A stretch of 64,000 nt of DNA from assembly GCF_005937985.2 (NCBI RefSeq), contig NZ_CP042172.1, positions 3,162,001 through 3,226,000 of the forward strand, written 5' to 3'. The notes beneath the pieces are model-generated. The model made no database searches and was not told the DNA's origin. It worked only from the letters and a program-made list of their open reading frames with translations. This document shows, piece after piece, positions 25,818-34,576 of this stretch. Each line of letters begins with the position of its first letter. Within the stretch, counting starts at the first letter, position 1. The DNA is from Arthrobacter sp. KBS0702 (GTDB taxonomy: Bacteria > Actinomycetota > Actinomycetes > Actinomycetales > Micrococcaceae). The position numbers were made by a program, and so were the translations under genes.

Positions 25818-27597
25818 TCTTATCACCGGTTTCGTGGATCGGGTTGAGCGTGGGGGCGAGCACGGGAGTCAGTGCCACGGCGGAATTACCTCGCGTGTCT
25901 TTACGCGGTTTCTGGGCCCGGCGCGGGTTTTCGAGCCGTTGAGAGAGGGCCAGCACCAGGAGGATCAGCACCATCTGGAGCGTGCCGTAGGCGGCTGCCG
26001 TGCCGAACTCGTTGGAATAGATGCGGTTGTAGATCTCCACGGACAGCGGGGCGTAGCGTGCCGGGTAGACGACCACGGATGCCACGTATTCGCCGAACCC
26101 CTGAATGAAGGCCATCAGCGCCCCGGCAATGATGCCGCGGGACATCAGCGGTACCGTGACGGTCCGCAGCGCCCGCCACGGTCCGGCGCCCAGGCTCCGC
26201 GCGGCTTCCTCGACGCTCGGGTCGATCTGCGCCAGCGAGGCGTTGGCGGAACGGAAGACGAGCGGCAGGAAGCGGACGAAGTAGGCCACCGGGAGGATCC
26301 ACAGCGAGCCGATGAGCACCTGGCCCAGGTTGAAGGGGGTGGGGCTGGCGAAGGCCGTGACGATGTTGACGCCGATCACGGTGCCCGGCAGGGCCCACGG
26401 CAGCATGACCATCACATCCAGCAGAGCTTTGCCCGGGCCTTTCCAGCGGGTGACCACCCAGGCGGCGAGGACACCGACCAGCACGCAGCCGAGCATCGCC
26501 ACGAACGCCATCTGGGCGCTGACCAGAATGGGGCGCAGGGTGACCGGGTCTGTGAAGATTCGCGCGAAGTTCTCGAGGGTGTATTCCGGCGGCAGGATCT
26601 GCGTGGTCCAGGAGCCGTCGACCGTGAAGGAGAGCAGGGCGATGGTGGCCGGCGGGGCCATCAGGAAGAGGACCAGCAGGAGCGACCCGAGTCCGGCAGC
26701 CGTGCGGGGAAGGACGCCGTGCAGGACCTTGACGGACTGCGGGGTTCCCTTTGAAGAGCCCCGGTGGATGCGGCGGTTTTCATACCAGCGCATGGCCAGC
26801 AGGAAGCAGATGGAGACGACGGACAGCACCACGGCCTGGGCGGCCGCCACGTCGTAGGCGCCGCTGGTCCGGGACGCCACAATCTGCATCGTCAGGGTCT
26901 GGACGTTGTAGAACTGCGGCGCGGTGAAGGACGCCATCGAGACCATGAAGGTCAGCAGCGTCCCGGACACGAGGGCTGGCGTCAGCATCGGCAGCAGCAC
27001 CGTGCGCCACATCCGGAACCGACTCGCGCCCAGGTTCAGAGCGGCCTCCTCCATCGAGGCGTCCGAACCGGCCAGGGCCGCGGTGACTGCGAGGTAGAAG
27101 TAGGGGTACATCGTCATGGTGTGAACCAGAAGCACACCCCAGACGCCGTTGGCCGAGACGGAAGCGGCGTCGGCGCCAAGATATTGGGCGAGGAAACGCG
27201 GCAGGATCCCGCTCTCGGCGTATAGGAAGTAGAAGGAGACTGCGCCGATCAGCGGTGGCAAGGCCATCGGGAGCAGGGCAAAGAGCCGGAGGACCTTCCG
27301 GCCCGGGAAATCGAACCGGGACAGCAGGACGGCGAGGGCCGTGCCGAGGACCCCCGTGGTGAGGACCGAGGCGAGCGAGATCCCAACCGACAGTCCCAAG
27401 GCCGTCGCCGAGCTGCCATTGAAGAAGCCCCTGTAGGCGGCGCCGCCGCCTTGCGCACTGGTGGTGGCGGTCGCAAACATCGGCACAACGAGGTAGACGA
27501 GCAGCACCAGCACCAGCGGGGCGGCCAGCAGGTAGACGAACCGGTCTGAGGAGGTGAGCGCAGACCGTTTCCTGACCGTGGCTGCGGCTACGCTCAC
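25774..27597 (-). CDS. Iron(III)/sugar-phosphate-type ABC permease, two permease domains fused
   Basis: This 607-residue protein carries two permease halves. The first has EEAALNLGASRFRMWRTVLLPMLTPALVSG and the second EEAARSLGAGPWRALRTVTVPLMSRGIIAG, each the EAA loop that contacts the ATPase, with about 12 helices in all. This FbpB/AfuB arrangement is used for ferric iron, but AfuABC in other bacteria imports hexose phosphates. The GTG at 27597 overlaps the ATPase stop by GTGA. Its genomic context favours a sugar or sugar-amine cargo. Confidence 0.88.
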   Translation of the reverse strand: MSVAAATVRKRSALTSSDRFVYLLAAPLVLVLLVYLVVPMFATATTSAQGGGAAYRGFFNGSSATALGLSVGISLASVLTTGVLGTALAVLLSRFDFPGRKVLRLFALLPMALPPLIGAVSFYFLYAESGILPRFLAQYLGADAASVSANGVWGVLLVHTMTMYPYFYLAVTAALAGSDASMEEAALNLGASRFRMWRTVLLPMLTPALVSGTLLTFMVSMASFTAPQFYNVQTLTMQIVASRTSGAYDVAAAQAVVLSVVSICFLLAMRWYENRRIHRGSSKGTPQSVKVLHGVLPRTAAGLGSLLLVLFLMAPPATIALLSFTVDGSWTTQILPPEYTLENFARIFTDPVTLRPILVSAQMAFVAMLGCVLVGVLAAWVVTRWKGPGKALLDVMVMLPWALPGTVIGVNIVTAFASPTPFNLGQVLIGSLWILPVAYFVRFLPLVFRSANASLAQIDPSVEEAARSLGAGPWRALRTVTVPLMSRGIIAGALMAFIQGFGEYVASVVVYPARYAPLSVEIYNRIYSNEFGTAAAYGTLQMVLILLVLALSQRLENPRRAQKPRKDTRGNSAVALTPVLAPTLNPIHETGDKNEHANEPVNAAPRA

Positions 27598-28678
27598 GGC
27601 TCCACCATCCACACCCGGTCCTGGTGCGGGGCCATGGCCACCAGGTCCCCCGGTTCGGCGCGGTCGAAGCTGTCCGGGCCGAAACGACGATTTTTTGCCC
27701 CTGCCAGTCGACTTCATAGATGTTGACCGCGCCGGTGAACTCCGCCGTCAACACGCGACCAGTCAGTTGTCCGGCGGCGTCGGGTCCCGGGTTGACCGTC
27801 AAGACAATGGATTCAGGGCGCAACGACACGGCAGCCTGGTCCCCGGCCGAGACGCGGGCGGAGATCGTGTCTTCGACCCGGGGCGCCTTGAGCACGGTGC
27901 CGTCGGCAAGCCGGACGCTCACGGAGGCGCCGTCGACGCCGAGAACGGTGCACGGCAGTACGTTCGAGCGCCCGATGAACCTGGCCACGAACGCCGTGGC
28001 CGGTCGGTTGTAGACGTCCCGGGGGGAGGCAACCTGGTGCAGTTCCCCGGCGTTAAGCACGGCCACCCGGTCGCTCATGGCCATGGCTTCTGCCTGGTCA
28101 TGGGTGACGTAGAGGCAGGTGGTGCCGGCGGCTTTCTGGGTGGACCTGATCTCGGTGCGGGTCTCCTCCCGCAACTTGGCATCAAGGTTCGAGAGGGGTT
28201 CGTCCAGCAGGAGCGCGGCCGGCCGGATCACCAGCGCGCGGGCCAGCGCCACGCGTTGCTGCTGGCCGCCGGAGAGCATGTCGATGCGGCGATCGCCGAG
28301 CTCCTCCAGACCGACCTGGGCCAGGGCCTCGTTGATCCGCTTGGCTTTTTCCTGCTTTACGATGCCACGGACGTCCAGCCCGTAGGCAACGTTTCCGCGG
28401 ACGCTCATATGCGGGAACAGGGCATAGTTCTGGAAGACCATGCCGGTATCGCGCTTGTTCGGCGCCGTGTTGGTCACGTCCCTGTCACCAAAGTGGATGC
28501 TTCCGCTGGTGGGCTGGATGAACCCAGCCACCATCCTCAGCGTTGTCGACTTGCCGCAGCCCGAAGGTCCCAGCAGGGTGAAGAACTCGCCGTCCTCGAT
28601 GGTGACGGTGAGGTTGGAAACCGAGGGCTTGGCGCCCGGATACTGCTTGCTGATCCCGTTGAGGAAGACGCTTGTCAT
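27594..28678 (-). CDS. ABC transporter ATP-binding protein with an apparent C-terminal frameshift
   Basis: The first ~330 residues are a complete ABC ATPase: Walker A GPSGCGKST at about 37-45, signature LSGGQQQRVALARAL, Walker B LLLDEPLSNLD, switch His in YVTHDQAEAM, and a TOBE domain. Between about 27690 and 27705 the frame breaks: the expected ending FGPDSFDRAEPGDLVAMAP lies in the +1 frame and stops at 27594-27596, which overlaps the permease GTG. One extra T or A in the homopolymers there would restore 361 residues. Without it the frame runs to 26780. The ATG at 28678 follows GGAG. Confidence 0.85.
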
Positions 28679-28730
28679 GGATACTCCACAGAGGTGTTGT
28701 TAGGTGCTGACCGGCGAACGCGCCGTAGCC

Positions 28731-28762
28731 GGCGGGACAGGGCAGAATTGGCCCGTCCCGCC
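28731..28762 (-). promoter_or_regulatory. Intercistronic hairpin between binding-protein and ATPase genes
   Basis: GGCGGGAC-A-GGGC (28731-28743) pairs with GCCCGTCCCGCC (28751-28762). No U-run follows, so it may be a 3'-end stabiliser or attenuator that favours the binding protein over the downstream genes. Confidence 0.6.
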
Positions 28763-28772
28763 AGCGCGGGAA

Positions 28773-29849
28773 CTAGCTCTTGTTCTGGCCCTTGATGTTT
28801 GCGGCCCAGTACTTGCTCCACTCGGGCTCGCTCTTGTTGACGCGCTCCCAGTTGACCTTCATTTCCTTCAGGTTCAGGCCCGCCAGCCAAGCCGGTTCCT
28901 TGGCCAGGGTGACGGTGGGAATCTGGAAGTACTTCTCGGAGAGCTTGGTCTGCTCGTCCTGGCCCAAAAGGAAGGAAAGGAACGCGTCCGCGCCGGCGGA
29001 GGACGGGCCGTTCTTGATCTTAGCGACGCCGTCGATCAGCATGGGTGCGCCGGAGGCGGGGACCACCGGGGTGTAGGGTGCCTTCTGGTTCTGGATCTGC
29101 AGCATGACGTCCTGCAGGTTCCAGGCGGTGACGGCAGCTTCCTGGCGAGTGATGCGCAGGTACAGATCCGTGGGGTTGGCGGCGTAGACCTTGGTGTTCG
29201 CGTCGAGCTTCTTGAGCCACTCATAGCCGGCGTCAGGGCTGCCGGCCGCGTCGAACTTACGGTCGATCATGGAGGCGAAGATGCTCCGCATGGTGCCCGA
29301 GGCCAGGACGTCGCGGATGGCGATCTTGCCCTTCAGTGCGGGATTGATCAGGTCGTCCCAGTCTTTGGGGGCTTGGTCAGCGGAGAGCATGTCCTTGTTG
29401 TAGAAGATGACCTCGGCCAGCTTCATTTCACCGACCCAGAGGCCCTCCGGGTCGCGCTGGGCTGCCGGGACGGCGTCGATGACCGCCTTCGGGGCGGGCG
29501 CGAGGACCTGTTCGGAGGCCCCCTGCTGCATCTGCTGCTGCGTACCGCCCCACCAGATGTCGCCCTGGGGGTTCGCCTTCTCGGCCTTGATGCGTTCCAG
29601 TGCTTCCTGGGCGCCGAGGGTCAGAACCTGGACCTTGCCGGCGTAGGCGGGGTTGGCCTTTTCGAAGTCAGCCACCACGTCCGTTGCCAGGCCCTTGTCC
29701 CGCGCCGTGTAGATGGTGAGGGTTCCGGACCCGGTGGCACCGGGCGAAGATCCTGAGTCCTTGGGCGCGTCAAGCCCGCAGGCCGTCATTCCAAGGGTGA
29801 GCGCGAGTCCGCCGGCTAGCAGCGCGAATCGCAACGGTCGTGACGTCAT
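28773..29849 (-). CDS. Extracellular solute-binding lipoprotein (Fe3+-type family 1)
   Basis: This 358-residue protein has a lipobox signal: hydrophobic ALLAGGLALTLGMTAC with the lipidated Cys at about residue 24. The mature protein has LTIYTARDKGLATDVVADFEKANP at its start, QGDIWWGGT and a GPSSAGADAFLSFLLG end region, typical of FbpA/AfuA family binding proteins. The ATG at 29849 follows AGGAG. It is the first transport gene after the ROK regulator. It shares no iron-box upstream, so a sugar-phosphate or amino-sugar cargo is favoured over iron. Confidence 0.86.
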   Translation of the reverse strand: MTSRPLRFALLAGGLALTLGMTACGLDAPKDSGSSPGATGSGTLTIYTARDKGLATDVVADFEKANPAYAGKVQVLTLGAQEALERIKAEKANPQGDIWWGGTQQQMQQGASEQVLAPAPKAVIDAVPAAQRDPEGLWVGEMKLAEVIFYNKDMLSADQAPKDWDDLINPALKGKIAIRDVLASGTMRSIFASMIDRKFDAAGSPDAGYEWLKKLDANTKVYAANPTDLYLRITRQEAAVTAWNLQDVMLQIQNQKAPYTPVVPASGAPMLIDGVAKIKNGPSSAGADAFLSFLLGQDEQTKLSEKYFQIPTVTLAKEPAWLAGLNLKEMKVNWERVNKSEPEWSKYWAANIKGQNKS

Positions 29850-29904
29850 TGATTTCTCCTAGTGATTTTCGTGGCTGATGGTGGGGAGCAACTTTGTGGG
29901 CTGG

Positions 29905-31059
29905 TCATCCGGCGGCCTCGGTAAAGAGCGTGGCCGGGGACTTCATGACTTTGGCAATGGCGCCATGGAGGATGGCCGCGTGTCCAAGCTCGGCGAACAC
30001 GACTTCGGTCAGCGACGGCGCAGCGCCTTGTACCCGGTCGCGGAGCCGCTGGCGCGCTTCCTCGGTGAGTGAGACAGCGTCGCCGGAGAAGATCACCCGG
30101 GCGGGGTTCACCACGCAGACGCAGACGATGGCGGCAAAGGCCCAAGCCCGGACGACGTCGGCCAGGAGCTGGCGTGCAGCCGCGGACTCGGTGCTGCAGA
30201 GCGCTTCAACCACGGCGTCGTCCGGCAGCGCCAGGGCGTTCCGGACGGCCGAATCCTGGATGCCGGAGACGGTCCAGCGCCGCTCGAAGTCGCCGCGCTC
30301 GCCATGCGGGCTGGCTTCCAGCCCTTCCGGCAAGAAGCCGATCTCGCCGGCGGAGCGGGATGCCCCGTCCAGCACCTCTCCATTCGCGATGATGGTGGCG
30401 CCGATTCCTTCGGCGACATGGATCAGCACGAGGTCGTCGACGCCGTTGCCCGCGCCGGCAACCCGCTCCCCCAAGGCGATGAGGTTGACGTCGTTCTCCA
30501 CGGTGGTCCGCAATCCGGTTGCTGCTTCCAGCTCATCCGCGAGTCGGAGGTGCGCCACCGGGCCGAAGGCCGGCGCCAGGGCGAGCGATCCATCCGAGGC
30601 CACGACGCCGGGCAGCGCAACCACAACGTGCACGGGAGGTGTTTCTGCCCGCCGATGCAAGGCCATAACGATCCCTGCCGTGCTGCCGACCGGGTCTTGC
30701 GGGTCGAAATCCTGTTCGGCCGTATCAAGCCGGTTGCCCTCGAGGTCGATCAGCGCGCACCAGATCTGTGTGCCACGGAGCCCTACGACGGCGATGGTCA
30801 CAGAGGACCGGTTGAGCTCGATCAGCGTCCGCCGCCGGCCCCCGGTCGATTCCTGCTGGCCCACTACCCGGAGGTATCCCGCGTCGCTGAGTTCCTGAAC
30901 AATCCCGGTCACGGTCGAAGGGCTGTACCCGGTCCGCTGGGCCAAATCCGTCCGGGCCATCGGGCCGGCAGCGAGGAGCGTGCCGAAGATGGCGCTGGTC
31001 CGGATTCTGCGCAGGGCATCCCGTCCCGTCGGGGCGGCCGGATGTGATTCGGATAACAT
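29905..31059 (-). CDS. ROK-family transcriptional regulator
   Basis: This 384-residue protein has an N-terminal winged HTH (SAIFGTLLAAGPMARTDLAQRTGYSPSTVTGIVQELSDAGYL) and a ROK sugar-kinase-like body with DPQDPVGSTAGIV and a VENDVNLIALGE region. Like NagC/Mlc it probably senses a sugar or sugar phosphate. The ATG at 31059 lies inside a 35-bp palindrome with a TATAAA box about 6 bases upstream, so it looks leaderless and autoregulated. It heads the co-directional catabolic operon, 55 bp before the binding-protein gene. Confidence 0.9.
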   Translation of the reverse strand: MLSESHPAAPTGRDALRRIRTSAIFGTLLAAGPMARTDLAQRTGYSPSTVTGIVQELSDAGYLRVVGQQESTGGRRRTLIELNRSSVTIAVVGLRGTQIWCALIDLEGNRLDTAEQDFDPQDPVGSTAGIVMALHRRAETPPVHVVVALPGVVASDGSLALAPAFGPVAHLRLADELEAATGLRTTVENDVNLIALGERVAGAGNGVDDLVLIHVAEGIGATIIANGEVLDGASRSAGEIGFLPEGLEASPHGERGDFERRWTVSGIQDSAVRNALALPDDAVVEALCSTESAAARQLLADVVRAWAFAAIVCVCVVNPARVIFSGDAVSLTEEARQRLRDRVQGAAPSLTEVVFAELGHAAILHGAIAKVMKSPATLFTEAAG

Positions 31060-31091
31060 TCTTACTTTATACGGTGAATAAAGTAAGAATG
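31057..31091. promoter_or_regulatory. ROK operator: 35-bp palindrome containing both divergent start codons
   Basis: CATTCTTACTTTAT and ATAAAGTAAGAATG form a perfect 14-bp inverted repeat with a 7-bp centre. Its outermost bases are the ATG of the ROK gene (31057-31059) and the ATG of the kinase gene (31089-31091), mirror images of each other. TATAAA-like -10 elements fall inside each arm. Confidence 0.85.
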
Positions 31092-31670
31092 CAAGGAACG
31101 ACTCCGACAGGCCACAATGAACCAATGGCTGAATCTGTAATCCTGATCAACGGACTCCCCGGCGCGGGCAAAAGCACCCTCGCTGCGCAGCTTGGGGACG
31201 AATTGGGCGTGCCGGTTGTCGCCAAGGACAGCATCAAGGAAGCCCTCGCGGACGTATGCCTCGGCCAGGTCGGCAGCGGCAGGCTGGGCCAGATTGCTTC
31301 GGAAACCATGTGGCAGGTGGTGGCCGCGATTCCGGGTACGGCCATCGCCGAATCGTGGTGGTACCGGCCCCGGGATCGTGGCTTTGTCCGTGAAGGCTTA
31401 GCCCGATCCGGCAAGCCGCAGATCATCGAGCTCTGGTGCGAACTCCCATCCGGGCTGGCGTGGGAACGATACCTGGGCCGCAGTCGCCACGAGATTCATC
31501 CCACCGGGAACGCTGCAGAACAGGACTTGGCTGAATGGGCGGCAAACGCGGTACCCCTCGGCGTGGGCCGGACCTTCAGGGTCGATACCTCCGCGCCGGT
31601 CAATGCGGCGTCTCTGGCCGTCCAGCTGACTGCGGTAAGCGCCGCGGCCAGTGCCGCGACGGACCGGTAA
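31089..31670 (+). CDS. P-loop kinase-like protein (AAA/nucleoside-kinase fold)
   Basis: This 193-residue protein has Walker A LINGLPGAGKSTLAAQLGDELGVPVVAKD and a helical remainder with ESWWYRPRDRGFVREGL and RTFRVDTSAPVNAASL at the end, like small-molecule kinases of the DUF/AAA_33 group. The substrate is unknown. An ATG at 31125 would also fit, but the ATG at 31089 sits symmetrically in the shared operator and is repeated in the decayed copy at 20937, so I prefer it. It is divergent from the ROK regulator and probably controlled by it. Confidence 0.75.
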   Translation: MQGTTPTGHNEPMAESVILINGLPGAGKSTLAAQLGDELGVPVVAKDSIKEALADVCLGQVGSGRLGQIASETMWQVVAAIPGTAIAESWWYRPRDRGFVREGLARSGKPQIIELWCELPSGLAWERYLGRSRHEIHPTGNAAEQDLAEWAANAVPLGVGRTFRVDTSAPVNAASLAVQLTAVSAAASAATDR

Positions 31671-31756
31671 ACACGACTGCAGGCCCGGGGTCACTGGGAT
31701 AGGCTCACTCGGGACCTGAACAAGCATCGACGTCAACCGTAAGGGCGGGGAATTCC

Positions 31757-32320
31757 TTGGATCTTCTGGCAGCCATGAGCCGCGACGAACTCCGGATCTA
31801 TGCGTGGGTCGCGGCCGCCGTATTCGCCTTGGTGGCCGGCGCCTGGCGTCCGCGCAGGCTTCATTGGACTGTGCTGGGTTCCGTGCTGCTCTTCGCGGCC
31901 CTGAACGCGGGCGCAGGGATCTATGTCCTGAACCATTTCGGTGATTCGCGCTGGTCTACCGGGAGTGAACCACCGCTGAGCGCGCCGTCGTTTTCCGGAA
32001 CGCCCGTGGTGGGGCAATTTCTGGGCCCCCTGGACTCTGCCTTGAATGGCGTGGTGGGCGGGGTGAACGATTTCCTGGCCTTCAAGCACGCACTGCCCGT
32101 GGCGTTGGATTTCCTTGGCACGTCCGGCTGGGCGCTGCTGGTGTCGTTCCCGCTGGCCGTTCTCGCCGCCGTCGTCAGTTTCGCCGCGGCCAGGCGCCGG
32201 GCGGCGGACTTCGACAAATACCGTGCCACCGTGGATGAGCTCAAAGAAGAGCTTGCGCAGGTCAAGCGGCAGATCGCGTCAGGGAATTCCGCCGCCACGG
32301 CCCACACCCTGGACGCCTGA
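31757..32320 (+). CDS. Hypothetical membrane protein with C-terminal coiled coil
   Basis: This 187-residue protein has two hydrophobic N-terminal segments (IYAWVAAAVFALVAGAWRP; WTVLGSVLLFAALNAGAGIYVL), an extracellular stretch of about 45 residues, a third segment (ALLVSFPLAVLAAVVSFAAA) and a charged helix KYRATVDELKEELAQVKRQI likely to form a coiled coil. The TTG at 31757 is favoured by GGGGAATTCC upstream; the in-frame ATG at 31775 is an alternative. I do not recognise the family. It ends before a 333-bp gap. Confidence 0.65.
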   Translation: MDLLAAMSRDELRIYAWVAAAVFALVAGAWRPRRLHWTVLGSVLLFAALNAGAGIYVLNHFGDSRWSTGSEPPLSAPSFSGTPVVGQFLGPLDSALNGVVGGVNDFLAFKHALPVALDFLGTSGWALLVSFPLAVLAAVVSFAAARRRAADFDKYRATVDELKEELAQVKRQIASGNSAATAHTLDA

Positions 32321-32653
32321 CTGCCAGGACGGGGCGGCCCGTTGGAGCCTGCCCGGGGTGGCTGTGATGAGTCTCACCCGCAATAATCGCCATCTGGCTT
32401 GAGCCGGCAACCGGCCGCTGTGCATCATGAAAAGGCAGGCAGGGGGTCAACTCCCCCGCCTGTTCAGCCCCGGCCTTCGCTTGACGCCACGCGTCCCCAG
32501 CGGGCCAGGGCACCATCCTGGTGGACGCAATGAGGCCAAACCGGTGAGCTCGCAGAGCTGCCCCTTGGTCTCAGGTGTTCCTGGTATGGATACGGCGGCT
32601 CCGCATCGGCGCGGCAGCCGGACACCCGGAATCATGAATGGAAGCACTGAACA
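32321..32653. other. 333-bp intergenic region with structured leader elements
   Basis: No convincing gene on either strand (a minus-strand frame is an antisense shadow). It holds GCCGGCAACCGG at 32403-32414 flanked by TGATG (32365-32369) and CATCA (32423-32427), and a stem CAGGC-A-GGGGG/CCCCCGCCTG at 32436-32462. It may be a leader for the small gene at 32654. Confidence 0.5.
32436..32462. terminator. GC-rich stem-loop in the leader of the 67-residue gene
   Basis: CAGGC then GGGGG pairs with CCCCC then GCCTG around a 6-nt loop (one unpaired A in the left arm). It could terminate the gene at 31757, or attenuate the gene at 32654; no clear U-run. Confidence 0.5.
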
Positions 32654-32857
32654 ATGACGTTTGAAACTGCCAACTCTGTCACCCACAAGCTCTGGGACCG
32701 CTCCACGATGCACCACGAGCTGGACGCCCTGGTCCACGACCTCTCGGTCCGCCACAACACCGCGAAGTCCAACATTGCGGTCCACGCCAGCGGCCCCAAC
32801 ACCTTCACGCTCAGCCTGGACAACGGTGCAGCCAACCTGGATTCGGCCTCCGCGTAA
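32654..32857 (+). CDS. 67-residue hypothetical protein
   Basis: This small protein reads MTFETANSVTHKLWDRSTMHHELDAL then VHDLSVRHNTAKSNIAVHASG. The first half is probably helical and His-rich, and the second half is a beta-type NTFTLSLDNG. The ATG at 32654 has GGAAGC about 8 bases upstream. It is followed by a bidirectional terminator. I do not recognise it; other frames over it are shadows. The codon composition matches the genome (G/C at third positions), which favours it being real. Confidence 0.55.
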   Translation: MTFETANSVTHKLWDRSTMHHELDALVHDLSVRHNTAKSNIAVHASGPNTFTLSLDNGAANLDSASA

Positions 32858-32882
32858 GAACATACCCCAGCATTAAACGACG

Positions 32883-32915
32883 ACGACGACGGCGGGACCT
32901 TCCCGCCGTCGTCGT
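32883..32915. terminator. Bidirectional terminator between convergent genes
   Basis: A perfect 15-bp stem (ACGACGACGGCGGGA with TCCCGCCGTCGTCGT) with a CCT loop lies between the + gene ending at 32857 and the minus gene ending at 32948. Confidence 0.85.
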
Positions 32916-32947
32916 TGCGTCTGTGGACGAGGCTCAGGCCCTGATGA

Positions 32948-33910
32948 CTAGCGCGTCACCGCTTCACGTTGGTGCAGGAGTCCAAGTTCCTCCCGCCGCG
33001 GGAGCCCTTCCCAGTCGCCGTAGGCAAGGCAGGCGAATGCTCCGGTCTTCGCGGCCAGCCCAAGCCGCTGGGCCGGCGCGCTGCCGGCCATGAGTTCCGT
33101 CAGGTAGCCGGCGACGAATGCGTCGCCGGCGCCAACGGTGTCCACCGGCTGGACCGGCACGGCGGCCTGGTGGAAGATCTCCCCGTCGATACTGGCGACG
33201 GCGCCCTCGCTGCCGAGCTTGATGACGGCTTGGGCGGGGCCAAGGTTGGCTAGACGCTTGGCCAGTTCAACCGGGTCCTCCGCACTTCCCACGGCCAGGG
33301 CTGCTTCCTCGTCGCCGGCGAACACCACGTCGGCCAGCGGAATCAGTGCCCGGTACGACTGCCCGGCAGCGGCAGCGCTCCAGAGATTGGCCCGGTAGTT
33401 GAGGTCGAACGAGACCGTTACGCCCTGTTCCCTCGCCAACTCCATGGCCTGCCGGACGGCTGCCGCAGCCGAGCCGGACAATGCAGGGGTAATGCCACTG
33501 ACGTGCAGGATCGAGGCGCCCGCGATCAGCAGCGGATCAAGGTCAACGGATGAGAGGCGCGAGCCGGCGCTGCCGGCCCGGTAGTAGCTCACCTTCTGCG
33601 TGGCCACCGTGCGGCGTTCTTTCAGCATGAGTCCCGTCGGCGCGGCCTGATCTTCCGTTATCCGCACCGCAACCCCCTCCGCCCGGATCTCGCGCTGGAC
33701 GAGTTGCCCCAGCGAGTCGGCGCCCACCCGGCCGCACCACACGGCGTTTCCCCCGAGCCGCTGCACCCCGATGGCTACGTTCGATTCGGAGCCGCCGATG
33801 CCAAGGCCCATGGCCGAGACGTGGGCCAGCGGCCCCGGCTGCTCCGCAGTCAGGAGCGCCATCGTCTCCCCGAGGGTCACAAGATACGGGGCTGGCGGAA
33901 TGGGGCTCAC
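32948..33910 (-). CDS. kdgK: 2-keto-3-deoxygluconate kinase (PfkB family)
   Basis: This 320-residue kinase has the PfkB motifs GIGGSESNVAIGVQRLG (about 36-52) and PVDTVGAGDAFVAGYL with the catalytic Asp in GAGD. The position directly after KDPG aldolase with a GTGA overlap identifies the likely substrate as 2-keto-3-deoxygluconate, converted to KDPG by ATP. The GTG at 33910 is used. It is the last gene of an eight-gene operon with a polar ABC transporter and two sugar dehydrogenases. Confidence 0.88.
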   Translation of the reverse strand: MSPIPPAPYLVTLGETMALLTAEQPGPLAHVSAMGLGIGGSESNVAIGVQRLGGNAVWCGRVGADSLGQLVQREIRAEGVAVRITEDQAAPTGLMLKERRTVATQKVSYYRAGSAGSRLSSVDLDPLLIAGASILHVSGITPALSGSAAAAVRQAMELAREQGVTVSFDLNYRANLWSAAAAGQSYRALIPLADVVFAGDEEAALAVGSAEDPVELAKRLANLGPAQAVIKLGSEGAVASIDGEIFHQAAVPVQPVDTVGAGDAFVAGYLTELMAGSAPAQRLGLAAKTGAFACLAYGDWEGLPRREELGLLHQREAVTR

Positions 33911-34575
33911 TCCCCCGCCTCGTCGACAAGGCCGCGCAGCCGCACAGCACGTTCGGTGAGCTGTTTCATATCTCCGCCGTGGAAGGCATCGCCAATCAAG
34001 GGTCCGCCCAGGCTGACGGCCAGTGCCCCGGCGCGGATCCAGGCCGCGGCGTCGTTGATTCCCACCCCGCCCGACGGAACCACTTCGATGTCGGGAAACG
34101 GCCCGCGGAGCATGGAAACGTAGCCCGGCCCGACCACCGATGCCGGGAAGACCTTGACGGCGGTGGCCCCCGCCGACCAGCCGGCGAACAACTCGGTGGG
34201 CGTCAGGCCACCGGGGTAGACGGCGACGTCGTGCTCTACGGCAGCCGCGATGACGGACGGATCTGTCAGCGGCGTGACGAGGTACTTGGCCCCGGCCTCG
34301 ATCGCCCGTAGTGCCTCGGCCGCCGTCGTTATGGTCCCCACCCCGAATTCGGCGCCGGCGCCGAAGCGTTCTTGCAGCCGCGGAAGTTCCGCGAACACGC
34401 CGGGGGTGCTCAAAGTCAGTTCGATACTGAAGACACCACCCGCCAGGAGGGCCTCGATGACCGGGGCGTAGGCGGCGGCGCGGGTGGCCCGCAGGACCGC
34501 GATCACGCGGGTGTCGCGCAGGATCTGCGACGGCGCGGGCCGGCTGGCGACGGCCGGGAGCTGCAGGGACGGCAT
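33907..34575 (-). CDS. eda: KDPG / 4-hydroxy-2-oxoglutarate aldolase
   Basis: This 222-residue class I aldolase has FSIELTLSTPG (catalytic Glu), GVGTITTAAEALRAIEAGAKYLVTP and ATAVKVFPASVVGPGY with the Schiff-base Lys in VKVFPA, all diagnostic for the KDPG/KHG aldolase family. It splits KDPG into pyruvate and glyceraldehyde-3-phosphate. The ATG at 34575 follows the SDR stop by one base (TGA G ATG); a longer frame would overlap the SDR gene. It is coupled to the kinase gene that follows. Confidence 0.92.
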   Translation of the reverse strand: MPSLQLPAVASRPAPSQILRDTRVIAVLRATRAAAYAPVIEALLAGGVFSIELTLSTPGVFAELPRLQERFGAGAEFGVGTITTAAEALRAIEAGAKYLVTPLTDPSVIAAAVEHDVAVYPGGLTPTELFAGWSAGATAVKVFPASVVGPGYVSMLRGPFPDIEVVPSGGVGINDAAAWIRAGALAVSLGGPLIGDAFHGGDMKQLTERAVRLRGLVDEAGE

Positions 34576-34576
34576 C

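Noticed and set aside
26780..28678. A single 632-residue ATPase
   Set aside because: The last 270 residues are read out of frame over the permease gene; the natural end is in the +1 frame and fits the family length.
25774..29849. Ferric iron import system
   Set aside because: There is no iron box upstream and the system is embedded in an amino-sugar-like catabolic operon under a ROK regulator; only the family resemblance supports iron.
32447..32863. A 138-residue minus-strand frame over the small gene at 32654
   Set aside because: It has no recognisable features and crosses the stem at 32436-32462; the plus-strand gene has a better start.
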